Shown here: piece after piece, positions 1 to 6,210 of the stretch | Numbering within the stretch: position 1 is the first letter of the stretch | How the letters are laid out: each line of letters opens with the position of its first letter | DNA from: Sphingobacteriia bacterium | GTDB lineage: Bacteria > Bacteroidota > Bacteroidia > Chitinophagales > Chitinophagaceae | Assembly (NCBI GenBank): GCA_004294465.1 | Contig: REAV01000021.1 | Span: forward strand, 1 to 8,504 | Reading direction: 5' to 3' | DNA: 8,504 nt | Translations under genes and position numbers: made by a program | Notes under the pieces: model-generated | Database searches by the model: none | Told to the model about the DNA's origin: nothing | What the model saw: the letters and a program-made list of their open reading frames with translations, nothing else

Positions 1-1
1 G

Positions 2-1693
2 GCAAGAGGCGAATTAAGAGCCATTGGAGCAACTACATTAAATGAGTACCAAAAATATTTTGAAAAAGACAAAGCACTTGAGAGAAGGTTTCAAAAAGTA
101 ATGATTGATGAGCCTTCAGTAGAAGATGCAATATCTATATTAAGAGGATTAAAGGATCGTTATGAAACCCATCATCATGTAAGAATAAAAGATGAAGCCA
201 TTATAGCTGCTGTTGAATTATCTAATCGATATATTACCGATCGTTTCTTGCCAGATAAAGCCATCGACCTAATTGATGAAAGCGCTGCAAAATTGCGTCT
301 TGAAATGAACTCAATGCCTGAAGAGTTGGATCGTTTAGAAAGACAAATTCGACAATTGGAAATTGAGCGTGAAGCCATTAAAAGAGAAAATGATGAAGAT
401 AAATTACGAGAGCTTAATATAGAAATAAGTAATCTGGCTGTTGAAAGAGATACATTGAAGGCTAAATGGAAGCAAGAAAAGGAATTGGTAGAAAAAGTGC
501 AAAATGCCAAAGCTGCAATTGAGCAATTGAAACAACAAGCTGAACAGGCAGAAAGAAATGGAGAATATGGTAAGGTTGCAGAAATCAGGTATGGAAAAAT
601 TAAGGAACAAGAAACTTTAATTGAAGCGCTCACTGAGCAACTTTTAAATAGTGGCGATAAACGTTTATTGAAAGAAGAAGTAGATGCAGAAGATATTGCT
701 GCCAACGTAGCGAAAGCAACTGGAATTCCTTTGGCAAGAATGTTGCAAAGCGAAAGAGATAAATTATTACATTTAGAAGATGAATTGCATGAAAGAGTAA
801 TCGGTCAAGAAGAAGCAATAACAGCGGTATCAGATGCTATTCGAAGAAGTAGGGCTGGGCTTCATGACCCTAAAAAACCAATAGGCTCATTTATTTTTCT
901 TGGTACAACAGGAGTTGGTAAAACAGAGCTGGCAAAAGCTTTGGCAACTTATTTATTTGATGACGAATTGATGATGACACGTATAGACATGAGTGAATAC
1001 CAAGAAAAACATACAGTTTCTCGATTAGTAGGTGCCCCTCCGGGATATGTAGGTTATGATGAGGGTGGACAATTAACCGAAGCGGTTAGAAGAAAGCCCT
1101 ATAGTGTTGTTTTATTAGACGAAATAGAAAAAGCACATCCAGATGTTTGGAATATTTTGTTACAAGTATTGGATGATGGAAGGCTTACTGATAATAAAGG
1201 TAGAACGGTGAATTTTAAGAATACCATTATTATTATGACAAGTAATTTGGGTAGCCATTTAATACAGGATGCTTATGAAGGAGTTACAGAGAAAGGCATT
1301 GAAGCTGCAGGAGAGAAAGCAAAGTTGGAAGTAATGAATTTATTAAGGCAAACCATTCGTCCGGAATTTCTGAACCGAGTAGATGAAATTATCATGTTTA
1401 GCCCATTGGCAAAAACTCAGTTGAAAGGTATAGTTCAAATTCAATTGAATGATCTTAAAAAGCTTGTTGCAGAAAATGGAATTTATTTAAACTTTAGCGA
1501 GTACTTGATTGATTTTTTAATTGAACAGGGATACGATCCTCAATTTGGCGCAAGACCTTTGAAAAGATTAATTCAAAAACAATTGGTTAATAGCTTAAGC
1601 AAAAAAATATTGGCTGGAGATATTGATAAAACCAAGCAGGTATTGGTAGATGTTTTTGATGGGGTAGTGGTTTTTAGAAATGAGGAGATTTAA
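2..1693 (+). CDS. clpB: ATP-dependent chaperone ClpB, C-terminal part (5' end outside window)
   Basis: Hsp100/ClpB disaggregase, a cytoplasmic hexameric AAA+ ATPase that threads aggregated proteins through its central pore together with DnaK. The frame is open from base 2 with no start, giving 563 visible residues against about 860 in the family, so the N-domain and the NBD1 Walker motifs lie upstream of the window. Visible residues (numbered from base 2): the end of NBD1 with the arginine pair of ERRF at 27-30; the heptad-rich middle-domain coiled coil at about 95-225, which separates ClpB from ClpA and ClpX; then NBD2 with Walker A GTTGVGKT at 301-308, pore loop GYVGY at 348-352, Walker B VVLLDE at 369-374, sensor 1 TSNLG at 413-417, arginine finger in RPEFLNR at 453-459, and sensor 2 GARPLKR at 516-522. 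All NBD2 catalytic motifs are intact. An ATG at 101 opens a long frame but is internal, because conserved ClpB sequence continues in frame upstream of it. No clear terminator follows the stop. Confidence 0.98.
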   Translation, partial: ARGELRAIGATTLNEYQKYFEKDKALERRFQKVMIDEPSVEDAISILRGLKDRYETHHHVRIKDEAIIAAVELSNRYITDRFLPDKAIDLIDESAAKLRLEMNSMPEELDRLERQIRQLEIEREAIKRENDEDKLRELNIEISNLAVERDTLKAKWKQEKELVEKVQNAKAAIEQLKQQAEQAERNGEYGKVAEIRYGKIKEQETLIEALTEQLLNSGDKRLLKEEVDAEDIAANVAKATGIPLARMLQSERDKLLHLEDELHERVIGQEEAITAVSDAIRRSRAGLHDPKKPIGSFIFLGTTGVGKTELAKALATYLFDDELMMTRIDMSEYQEKHTVSRLVGAPPGYVGYDEGGQLTEAVRRKPYSVVLLDEIEKAHPDVWNILLQVLDDGRLTDNKGRTVNFKNTIIIMTSNLGSHLIQDAYEGVTEKGIEAAGEKAKLEVMNLLRQTIRPEFLNRVDEIIMFSPLAKTQLKGIVQIQLNDLKKLVAENGIYLNFSEYLIDFLIEQGYDPQFGARPLKRLIQKQLVNSLSKKILAGDIDKTKQVLVDVFDGVVVFRNEEI

Positions 1694-1753
1694 TTTTTTT
1701 TGTTAAATATTTGGTAACGGGCAACGCATTATTAAACCAATGCATCTTATTGA

Positions 1754-1774
1754 TATCTATTCATTTGATAGATA
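1754..1774. repeat. Perfect 7-bp inverted repeat downstream of clpB
   Basis: TATCTAT (1754-1760) and ATAGATA (1768-1774) are perfect inverted copies around a 7-nt centre. The stem is AT-rich and no T-run follows, so it is a poor terminator. It could be a protein-binding dyad or chance in an AT-rich gap. Confidence 0.3.
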
Positions 1775-1804
1775 CAAATTCCAAAACTATAGTGAAGGTA
1801 ACAT

Positions 1805-1821
1805 ATGCCCATAGTGGGTAT
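1805..1821. repeat. Short hairpin upstream of the DUF4382 lipoprotein gene
   Basis: ATGCCCA (1805-1811) can pair with TGGGTAT (1815-1821) around the 3-nt loop TAG: seven pairs including one G-T wobble and a CCC/GGG core. It sits 66 bp before the chosen ATG of the next gene. No proper T-run follows, so it could be a weak clpB 3' hairpin, a leader structure or an operator. Function unknown. Confidence 0.3.
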
Positions 1822-1887
1822 TGGTAAGCTTTTGCTATATCTAAAGAAAAAAAATATGATGTGATGTTTACGCTAAAACCTCAAACC

Positions 1888-2772
1888 ATGAAACAGAAAA
1901 ACACCCTCTATTATGTAGCAGCTATGCTAATTATCATTGCAGTTATTGTAAGTTCTTGTACAAAAAACGGATCTTTTGAAACCCCGAATGGAGTTCAAGA
2001 TGTATCGTTGATTTTAACTGATGCCCCAGCGGTTTACGATCAAGTATTGATTGATATAAAATCGGTAAAAATCTTGGTAGATACCAGTAAAGACACCAGG
2101 AAAAAAGACAGTACTAATTGGGAAAGAGTAGGGGCAGATAAAGACAGAAGATGTGCTTCTGGAGACTCCTCTTTAATTTGGGAAGATCTAGGAATTAAAG
2201 CTGGCGTGTATGATGTGTTGAAATTAAGAAACGGGTTAGATACAACACTTGCTACAAAAACAGTGGTAAATGGAGTCATCCGATTAATTAAAATAGAGTT
2301 TGGCACCAATAACTCTGTAATGAAAGACAGTGTTAGTTATCCTTTACTTATTCCTGCTTTGGCGCCAAATTATGTAATTATTAAATTAAAAGGACATGAA
2401 TTTGAAGAGTTCTTAACTCGTAAAAAAAGATTATGGCTTGATTTCGATATAGCCAACTCTATTGTACAGGAAAGAAATAATCAGTTTTATCTACGTCCTT
2501 GGTTTAAAAGCTTTACAGTTAAAACAACTGCAAGTGTGGTAGGTAAAGTAACACCGATGGAAGCAAAGCCAATAGTAATGGTATTTAATAATACCGATAC
2601 ATCGTATGCATTACCCAATAAAGATGGCTATTTTAAAATCAGGGGATTAAAAGAAGGCAGTTATACAGTATATGTAAATGCCTCCAATGGATATTTCGGA
2701 AAAACCATCAGTAACATCACTGTAAGCAGCACTAAAGAAGTTTCTTTAGGTTTGATTGAGTTGAAAAAATAA
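1888..2772 (+). CDS. DUF4382 domain lipoprotein with C-terminal carboxypeptidase-regulatory-like domain
   Basis: Predicted 294-residue exported lipoprotein of unknown function. The ATG at 1888 is chosen because it gives a standard signal: Lys at residues 2 and 4, a hydrophobic core, then lipobox IVSSC with Cys24 as the lipidated residue. In-frame GTG 1861 and ATG 1864 would add nine residues and push the signal inward. From about residue 39 the pattern VSLILTDAPAVYDQV followed by a hydrophobic beta-strand is typical of DUF4382, with the family-like 'vYDVLKLRNG' later on; this domain runs to about residue 200. Residues about 213-294 fit a carboxypeptidase-regulatory-like (transthyretin-type) fold: 'VVGKV', then 'PNKDGYFKIRGLKEGSYTV'. 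A charged stretch with one extra Cys lies inside the DUF4382 part. A terminator follows at once, so the gene is probably transcribed alone or from the clpB side. Domain calls are from pattern recognition; binding partner and role are unknown. Confidence 0.85.
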   Translation: MKQKNTLYYVAAMLIIIAVIVSSCTKNGSFETPNGVQDVSLILTDAPAVYDQVLIDIKSVKILVDTSKDTRKKDSTNWERVGADKDRRCASGDSSLIWEDLGIKAGVYDVLKLRNGLDTTLATKTVVNGVIRLIKIEFGTNNSVMKDSVSYPLLIPALAPNYVIIKLKGHEFEEFLTRKKRLWLDFDIANSIVQERNNQFYLRPWFKSFTVKTTASVVGKVTPMEAKPIVMVFNNTDTSYALPNKDGYFKIRGLKEGSYTVYVNASNGYFGKTISNITVSSTKEVSLGLIELKK

Positions 2773-2790
2773 GGAAGTTTATAGTGTTTT

Positions 2791-2822
2791 AAAAAGGGGT
2801 GGTATTTACCGCCCCTTTTTTT
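2791..2822 (+). terminator. Rho-independent terminator after the DUF4382 gene
   Basis: A 13-bp stem with one G-T wobble: AAAAAGGGGTGGT (2791-2803), loop ATTT, ACCGCCCCTTTTT (2808-2820), with the T-run continuing to 2822. It starts 18 bp after the stop at 2772. The A-run on the left arm means it could also stop minus-strand transcription. It ends only 12 bp before the next gene's ATG. Confidence 0.9.
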
Positions 2823-2823
2823 G

Positions 2824-2831
2824 TACTTTTC
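2824..2831 (+). promoter_or_regulatory. Possible Bacteroidota -7 box before the oxidoreductase gene
   Basis: TACTTTTC matches the Bacteroidota -7 consensus TAnnTTTG at all fixed positions but the last. It lies 3 bp before the ATG at 2835, so the transcript would be leaderless or nearly so. No TTG is seen at the expected -33 distance, where the terminator stem lies instead. Weak on sequence alone, but the preceding strong terminator means a promoter should be close by. Confidence 0.3.
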
Positions 2832-2834
2832 CGT

Positions 2835-3893
2835 ATGGAAACAAATCAATTTTTATTATACGGCGCCAATGGGTATACCGGAAAACTCATTGCAAGAATG
2901 GCTGCTGATTATGGGTTAATTCCAGTATTAGCAGGCAGAAACAAAGAAGCCATCACTTCTCTAGCTACTGAATTAAACCTAGCTTATCAAATCGTTGATT
3001 TAGATAATCGCAATGAATTGGTAGATTGTCTCCGTCAATTTAAGGTAGTTATCCATGCGGCTGGTCCCTTTAAATTTACTTCCAAAAAAATGATTGATGC
3101 ATGTTTGGAAGCTAAAACACATTACTTAGATATTACTGGGGAAATTGCTGTATTTGAACAAGCAAAAAGAATGAATGAGAAAGCAATTGCTCATGATATA
3201 ATGATTATGCCTGGGGTAGGCTTTGATGTAGTTCCTACTGATTGCATGGCCAAATTATTAAAGGATCAATTGCCTGACGCAACTCATTTATCATTGGCAT
3301 TTGCTATGTTAGGAGGGGCAGTATCTCACGGTACAGCATCTACTATGGCTGAAGGCATGGGAGAGGGAGGAGCAATTAGAGAGAATGGTAAAATAATTAA
3401 AAAACCTTTGGGGCATAAAGGAAGATGGATTGATTTTGGGTTGAAAAAAATATTTGTGATGTGTATTCCTTGGGGAGATGTGTCAACTGCATTTACAACT
3501 ACTGATATACCCAATATTGAAACCTATACAATGGCTTCTCCTAAAACATTTAAAGCATTGAAATGGCAAGCTGTTTACAATTGGATACTACGCATGTCTT
3601 TTGTTAAAAATATGGCTAAGAAAAAAATTAAAGCAAAGCCAGCAGGACCTAGTGACGAAGCAAGGATGAAAGCCAAAAGCCTTGTTTGGGGAGAAGTTAC
3701 GAATGATGCTGGTAATACAAAAACTGCAAGGCTAATTGGGCCGGAAGGGTATACCCTTACTGCCATTAGTAGTTTAATTATCACTAAAAAACTGCTGTTG
3801 GGCGATTATAAAATCGGATATCAAACACCTGCAGGATGTTATGGTGCAGATCTTGTAATGGAAATTCCTGGTGTCACAAGAGAATTCCTTTGA
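2835..3893 (+). CDS. Saccharopine dehydrogenase-like NAD(P)-binding oxidoreductase (trans-acting enoyl reductase family)
   Basis: Predicted 352-residue cytoplasmic oxidoreductase. The N-terminus is a Rossmann fold: strand [11 protein letters not shown] with GxxGxxG at residues 10-16, then 'VLAGRN', where Arg35 at the end of strand 2 suggests NADPH (inference from the fold). Next come 'VVIHAAGPF', '[16 protein letters not shown]' and '[11 protein letters not shown]', the signature of the family that includes human SCCPDH and mycobacterial trans-acting enoyl reductases. The lysine-pathway enzyme is less likely: the sequence matches the SCCPDH-like branch and no lysine genes are nearby. The ATG at 2835 is chosen because the Rossmann strand starts five residues later; the upstream in-frame GTG at 2799 lies inside the terminator. 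The substrate cannot be read from sequence. A TetA-like transporter follows 46 bp downstream on the same strand, probably in one transcript; no pathway link is evident. Confidence 0.88.
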   Translation: METNQFLLYGANGYTGKLIARMAADYGLIPVLAGRNKEAITSLATELNLAYQIVDLDNRNELVDCLRQFKVVIHAAGPFKFTSKKMIDACLEAKTHYLDITGEIAVFEQAKRMNEKAIAHDIMIMPGVGFDVVPTDCMAKLLKDQLPDATHLSLAFAMLGGAVSHGTASTMAEGMGEGGAIRENGKIIKKPLGHKGRWIDFGLKKIFVMCIPWGDVSTAFTTTDIPNIETYTMASPKTFKALKWQAVYNWILRMSFVKNMAKKKIKAKPAGPSDEARMKAKSLVWGEVTNDAGNTKTARLIGPEGYTLTAISSLIITKKLLLGDYKIGYQTPAGCYGADLVMEIPGVTREFL

Positions 3894-3895
3894 AA

Positions 3896-3936
3896 GATCA
3901 ATTCAAATAATCATTATTAGCAATTCAAAACGATCA
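3896..3936. repeat. Nested direct and inverted repeats in the gap before the transporter gene
   Basis: Within the 46-bp gap, CAATTCAAA occurs at 3899-3907 and 3921-3929, a 22-bp period that puts both copies on about the same DNA face. Between them, slightly overlapping the first copy, lies the perfect palindrome AATAAT-C-ATTATT (3906-3918). GATCA flanks the set at 3896-3900 and 3932-3936. The layout resembles an operator, but the region is AT-rich and chance is possible. No good TAnnTTTG box lies in the gap. Confidence 0.4.
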
Positions 3937-3939
3937 TCA

Positions 3940-5157
3940 ATGGCAACTGTGAAAAAAGCAGCGATAGGATTTATTTTTATAACATTATTAATTGATGTGA
4001 TAGGCTTTGGGTTGATCATTCCAGTAATCCCTAAATTAATTGAAGAATTAACTGGCAATCCAAGTGTTAGTGATGCTGCCGATTATGGCGGTTTATTAAC
4101 CACTGCATATGCTATAATGCAATTTTTTTTTGCTCCTGTTTTAGGTAGTTTAAGTGATCAATATGGAAGAAGACCAATATTATTGTTTTCATTATTCGGT
4201 TTCGGGATTGATTATTTATTGCTATCATTTGCTCCTTCCATTGCATGGCTATTTGTTGGAAGAATGATAGCTGGAATTACAGGAGCAAGCTTTACAACTG
4301 CCACTGCATATATTGCTGATATCAGTACACCAGAAAATCGCGCACAAAATTTTGGAATGATTGGTGCCGCATTTGGTTTAGGGTTTATAATTGGCCCGAC
4401 GCTAGGAGGATTATTAGGAGAGATAGGGCCTAAGTTGCCCTTTTTTGTTGCTGCAGGATTGGCATTAACCAATTGGTTGTACGGATATTTCATCTTGCCT
4501 GAATCTTTGGATAAAAGTTTGAGAAGACCATTTGATTGGAGGCGAGCTAACCCTTTAGGTTCGCTACTTCAATTAAAAAAATATCCAGCAGTTGCGGGCT
4601 TAGTAGTTTCGTTTGTATTGATTTACTTGGCAGCACATGCAGTGCAAAGTAATTGGACATATTTTTCGATAGAAAAATTTAAATGGACGCCTAAGTTAAT
4701 TGGTATTTCTTTAGGTTTGGTTGGCTTATTGGTAGGTGGTGTTCAAGGTGGTTTGGTTAGAATAGTGAATCCTAAATTGGGCAATGAGAAAAGTGTATAT
4801 GTAGGCTTGGCATTGTATGCGTTGGGGTTATTTTTATTTGCATTTGCTTCTGAATCGTGGATGATGTTTGTTTTTTTAGTTCCCTATTGTTTGGGAGGAA
4901 TTGCAGGACCTGCTTTACAATCAATCATTTCAGGCAATGTGCCGAAGAATGAACAAGGAGAATTACAAGGCGCTTTAACGAGTTTAATCAGTGTAACTTC
5001 TGTTCTAGGGCCTTTAATGATGACTAAACTATTTAAGTATTTCACTAAATCATCTGCCCCTTTTTATTTTCCTGGAGCGCCCTTTTTATTAGGTGCTATA
5101 TTTATGATAATAGCTTGTATATGGTCTTATAGAGCATTACATGTGAAGGAACAATAA
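3940..5157 (+). CDS. TetA-like MFS drug:H+ antiporter (TCR/Tet family)
   Basis: Predicted 405-residue inner-membrane exporter with about 12 transmembrane helices, of the DHA1 drug:proton antiporter group of the major facilitator superfamily. Seen in the sequence: TM1 with a conserved Asp ([16 protein letters not shown], Asp19); motif [12 protein letters not shown] at 69-79 between TM2 and TM3; Asp91 in TM3 (GFGIDYLLL); '[11 protein letters not shown]' in TM4; motif C-like '[15 protein letters not shown]' in TM5; and a TetA-like C-terminal half with '[13 protein letters not shown]' and '[15 protein letters not shown]'. It resembles tetracycline exporters over its whole length. However, the TM9 Asp essential in TetA(B) (Asp285) aligns by eye with Tyr293, so tetracycline need not be the substrate. 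The ATG at 3940 is chosen because TM1 starts about ten residues later; the in-frame GTG at 3871 lies inside the upstream gene and would add 23 unlikely residues. The stop is one base from the convergent lipoprotein gene's stop. Confidence 0.92.
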   Translation: MATVKKAAIGFIFITLLIDVIGFGLIIPVIPKLIEELTGNPSVSDAADYGGLLTTAYAIMQFFFAPVLGSLSDQYGRRPILLFSLFGFGIDYLLLSFAPSIAWLFVGRMIAGITGASFTTATAYIADISTPENRAQNFGMIGAAFGLGFIIGPTLGGLLGEIGPKLPFFVAAGLALTNWLYGYFILPESLDKSLRRPFDWRRANPLGSLLQLKKYPAVAGLVVSFVLIYLAAHAVQSNWTYFSIEKFKWTPKLIGISLGLVGLLVGGVQGGLVRIVNPKLGNEKSVYVGLALYALGLFLFAFASESWMMFVFLVPYCLGGIAGPALQSIISGNVPKNEQGELQGALTSLISVTSVLGPLMMTKLFKYFTKSSAPFYFPGAPFLLGAIFMIIACIWSYRALHVKEQ

Positions 5158-5158
5158 C

Positions 5159-6163
5159 TTATAATTTATCTAATTCCGATAAAATATTCGTCAATGGTTT
5201 TTTGTTTGGGGTAATTGAAAATATGGCAGTATTCCCTATATCATTAATAGATCTTATCCCAAAATAAAAGGAATTGCCTATTTTAGAAATAGTAACAATA
5301 TTCAATTTTGTATTCAATGGAATATTTAATGCAGCAAAAGATCTTGAACTATAATCTGCTTTTAATTCTATGATCGTTTTTGAATTTTCTAATACTGCAA
5401 ATACCAATGTATTTTTAATGGTAAAATTTTGAGGAAGGATAGCAGTTAATTTGTTTTTTGGTAAAGTGCTATCTAAATATCGTCCACAACCAATCCATCG
5501 AATATTTTTGGTAGTCATTTCATAACCCTTATTGTTTGGACCTGCACCTGTTTTAGACCAGATGCCGACTGTAGTTCCAATATCTCCTTTTTGCCATGTA
5601 AAACTGGTGTCTTTCCCCCAAGAAGGAGTAGGGTTACCCTCTATTCCTTTAAACAAATTCATATATTGTTGAGGATTGTCTTGAGTATCTGGATATTTAA
5701 TTTTAATAAAAGTATTAGGTGCTAGTACTAATTCTTGACCATTCTTTGATAATTTTAACATGAATTGACCGGTCAATTCTAACAAAGCATTATTACTTGT
5801 TGTTGCTTGTAATGCTTTTAGCATATCGCCTTTTTTGAGTAAAGGCTGAAATTCTATTTTTATGTTACCAACTACAGGTGCTCCTGAATTATAAAGACAA
5901 GCATTTGCTGGGAACGATATTTCCATGTTATTATACAGACGAACAGTGTCTGCTCTATTGGCATTGAAAGAATCAATGAGTGGTTTAGGTAATGTAGAAT
6001 CTAGTATCTCATGGATGGGTGCATTTGAATTAATACTTCTTGTCCAAATTGTATCATTCAATGGGTTATTAGGGTAGGCCCTGAAATCATCCGACAAATC
6101 CTTAGTGCAGGCAGTGAACCCTACAATAATTGCTAAAAAAAGTATGTGTCGAATTTTTATCAT
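5159..6163 (-). CDS. Uncharacterised Bacteroidota lipoprotein, third gene of the sigma-factor operon
   Basis: Predicted 334-residue exported lipoprotein with no assignable function. MIKIRHILFLAIIVGFTAC is a clear lipoprotein signal with Cys19 as the lipidation site, followed by 'TKD' and a polar linker. The body looks all-beta. A central segment at about 97-160 (GNIKIEFQPLLKKGDML, then a Thr/Ser-rich turn, 'LLELTGQFMLKLSKNGQEL', 'IKIKYPD') and a later 'IRWIGCGRY' recall a group of uncharacterised Bacteroidota surface proteins. That likeness is from memory, not a search. Two further Cys lie in the ANAC and IGCGRY segments, so one disulphide is possible. The ATG is 47 bp after the barrel gene's stop on the same strand, with no terminator between, which supports one operon with the sigma factor. 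The gene ends one base from the convergent transporter stop. Confidence 0.85.
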   Translation of the reverse strand: MIKIRHILFLAIIVGFTACTKDLSDDFRAYPNNPLNDTIWTRSINSNAPIHEILDSTLPKPLIDSFNANRADTVRLYNNMEISFPANACLYNSGAPVVGNIKIEFQPLLKKGDMLKALQATTSNNALLELTGQFMLKLSKNGQELVLAPNTFIKIKYPDTQDNPQQYMNLFKGIEGNPTPSWGKDTSFTWQKGDIGTTVGIWSKTGAGPNNKGYEMTTKNIRWIGCGRYLDSTLPKNKLTAILPQNFTIKNTLVFAVLENSKTIIELKADYSSRSFAALNIPLNTKLNIVTISKIGNSFYFGIRSINDIGNTAIFSITPNKKPLTNILSELDKL

Positions 6164-6210
6164 GTTATATTCTTGAACTATAAGATACCCTTATTGTCTA
6201 TTTTGTTGCT

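Noticed and set aside
101..103. ATG as the start of clpB
   Set aside because: ClpB-specific sequence ([17 protein letters not shown]) continues in frame upstream to base 2, so this Met is internal.
175..705. 176-residue minus-strand open frame inside clpB
   Set aside because: It lies antisense to the conserved ClpB middle domain; its Ser/Cys/Phe-rich composition is what antisense reading of a Glu/Lys/Leu-rich coiled coil gives.
1760..1767. TTCATTTG as a -7 box for the DUF4382 gene
   Set aside because: The first A of TAnnTTTG is missing, no TTG lies at the -33 distance, and it is about 120 bp from the start codon, inside the loop of an inverted repeat.
2799..2834. N-terminal extension of the oxidoreductase from GTG 2799
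   Set aside because: It would be translated from the terminator stem and T-run; the Rossmann fold begins right after the ATG at 2835.
3885..3892. TTCCTTTG as a promoter for the transporter gene
   Set aside because: It lacks the A of TAnnTTTG, and the nearest upstream TTG is 29 bp away, longer than the usual spacing; co-transcription with the upstream gene is simpler.
3871..3939. N-terminal extension of the transporter from GTG 3871
   Set aside because: It overlaps the upstream gene's coding end and the repeat-rich gap; transporters of this family start just before TM1, which matches ATG 3940.
4212..4493. 93-residue minus-strand open frame inside the transporter gene
   Set aside because: Antisense shadow of a hydrophobic coding region, Asn/Pro/Ala-rich with no recognisable domain.
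6180..6194. ATAAG/CTTAT dyad between the barrel and lipoprotein genes as a terminator
   Set aside because: Only five AT-rich pairs and no T-run on the minus strand, too weak to stop transcription.
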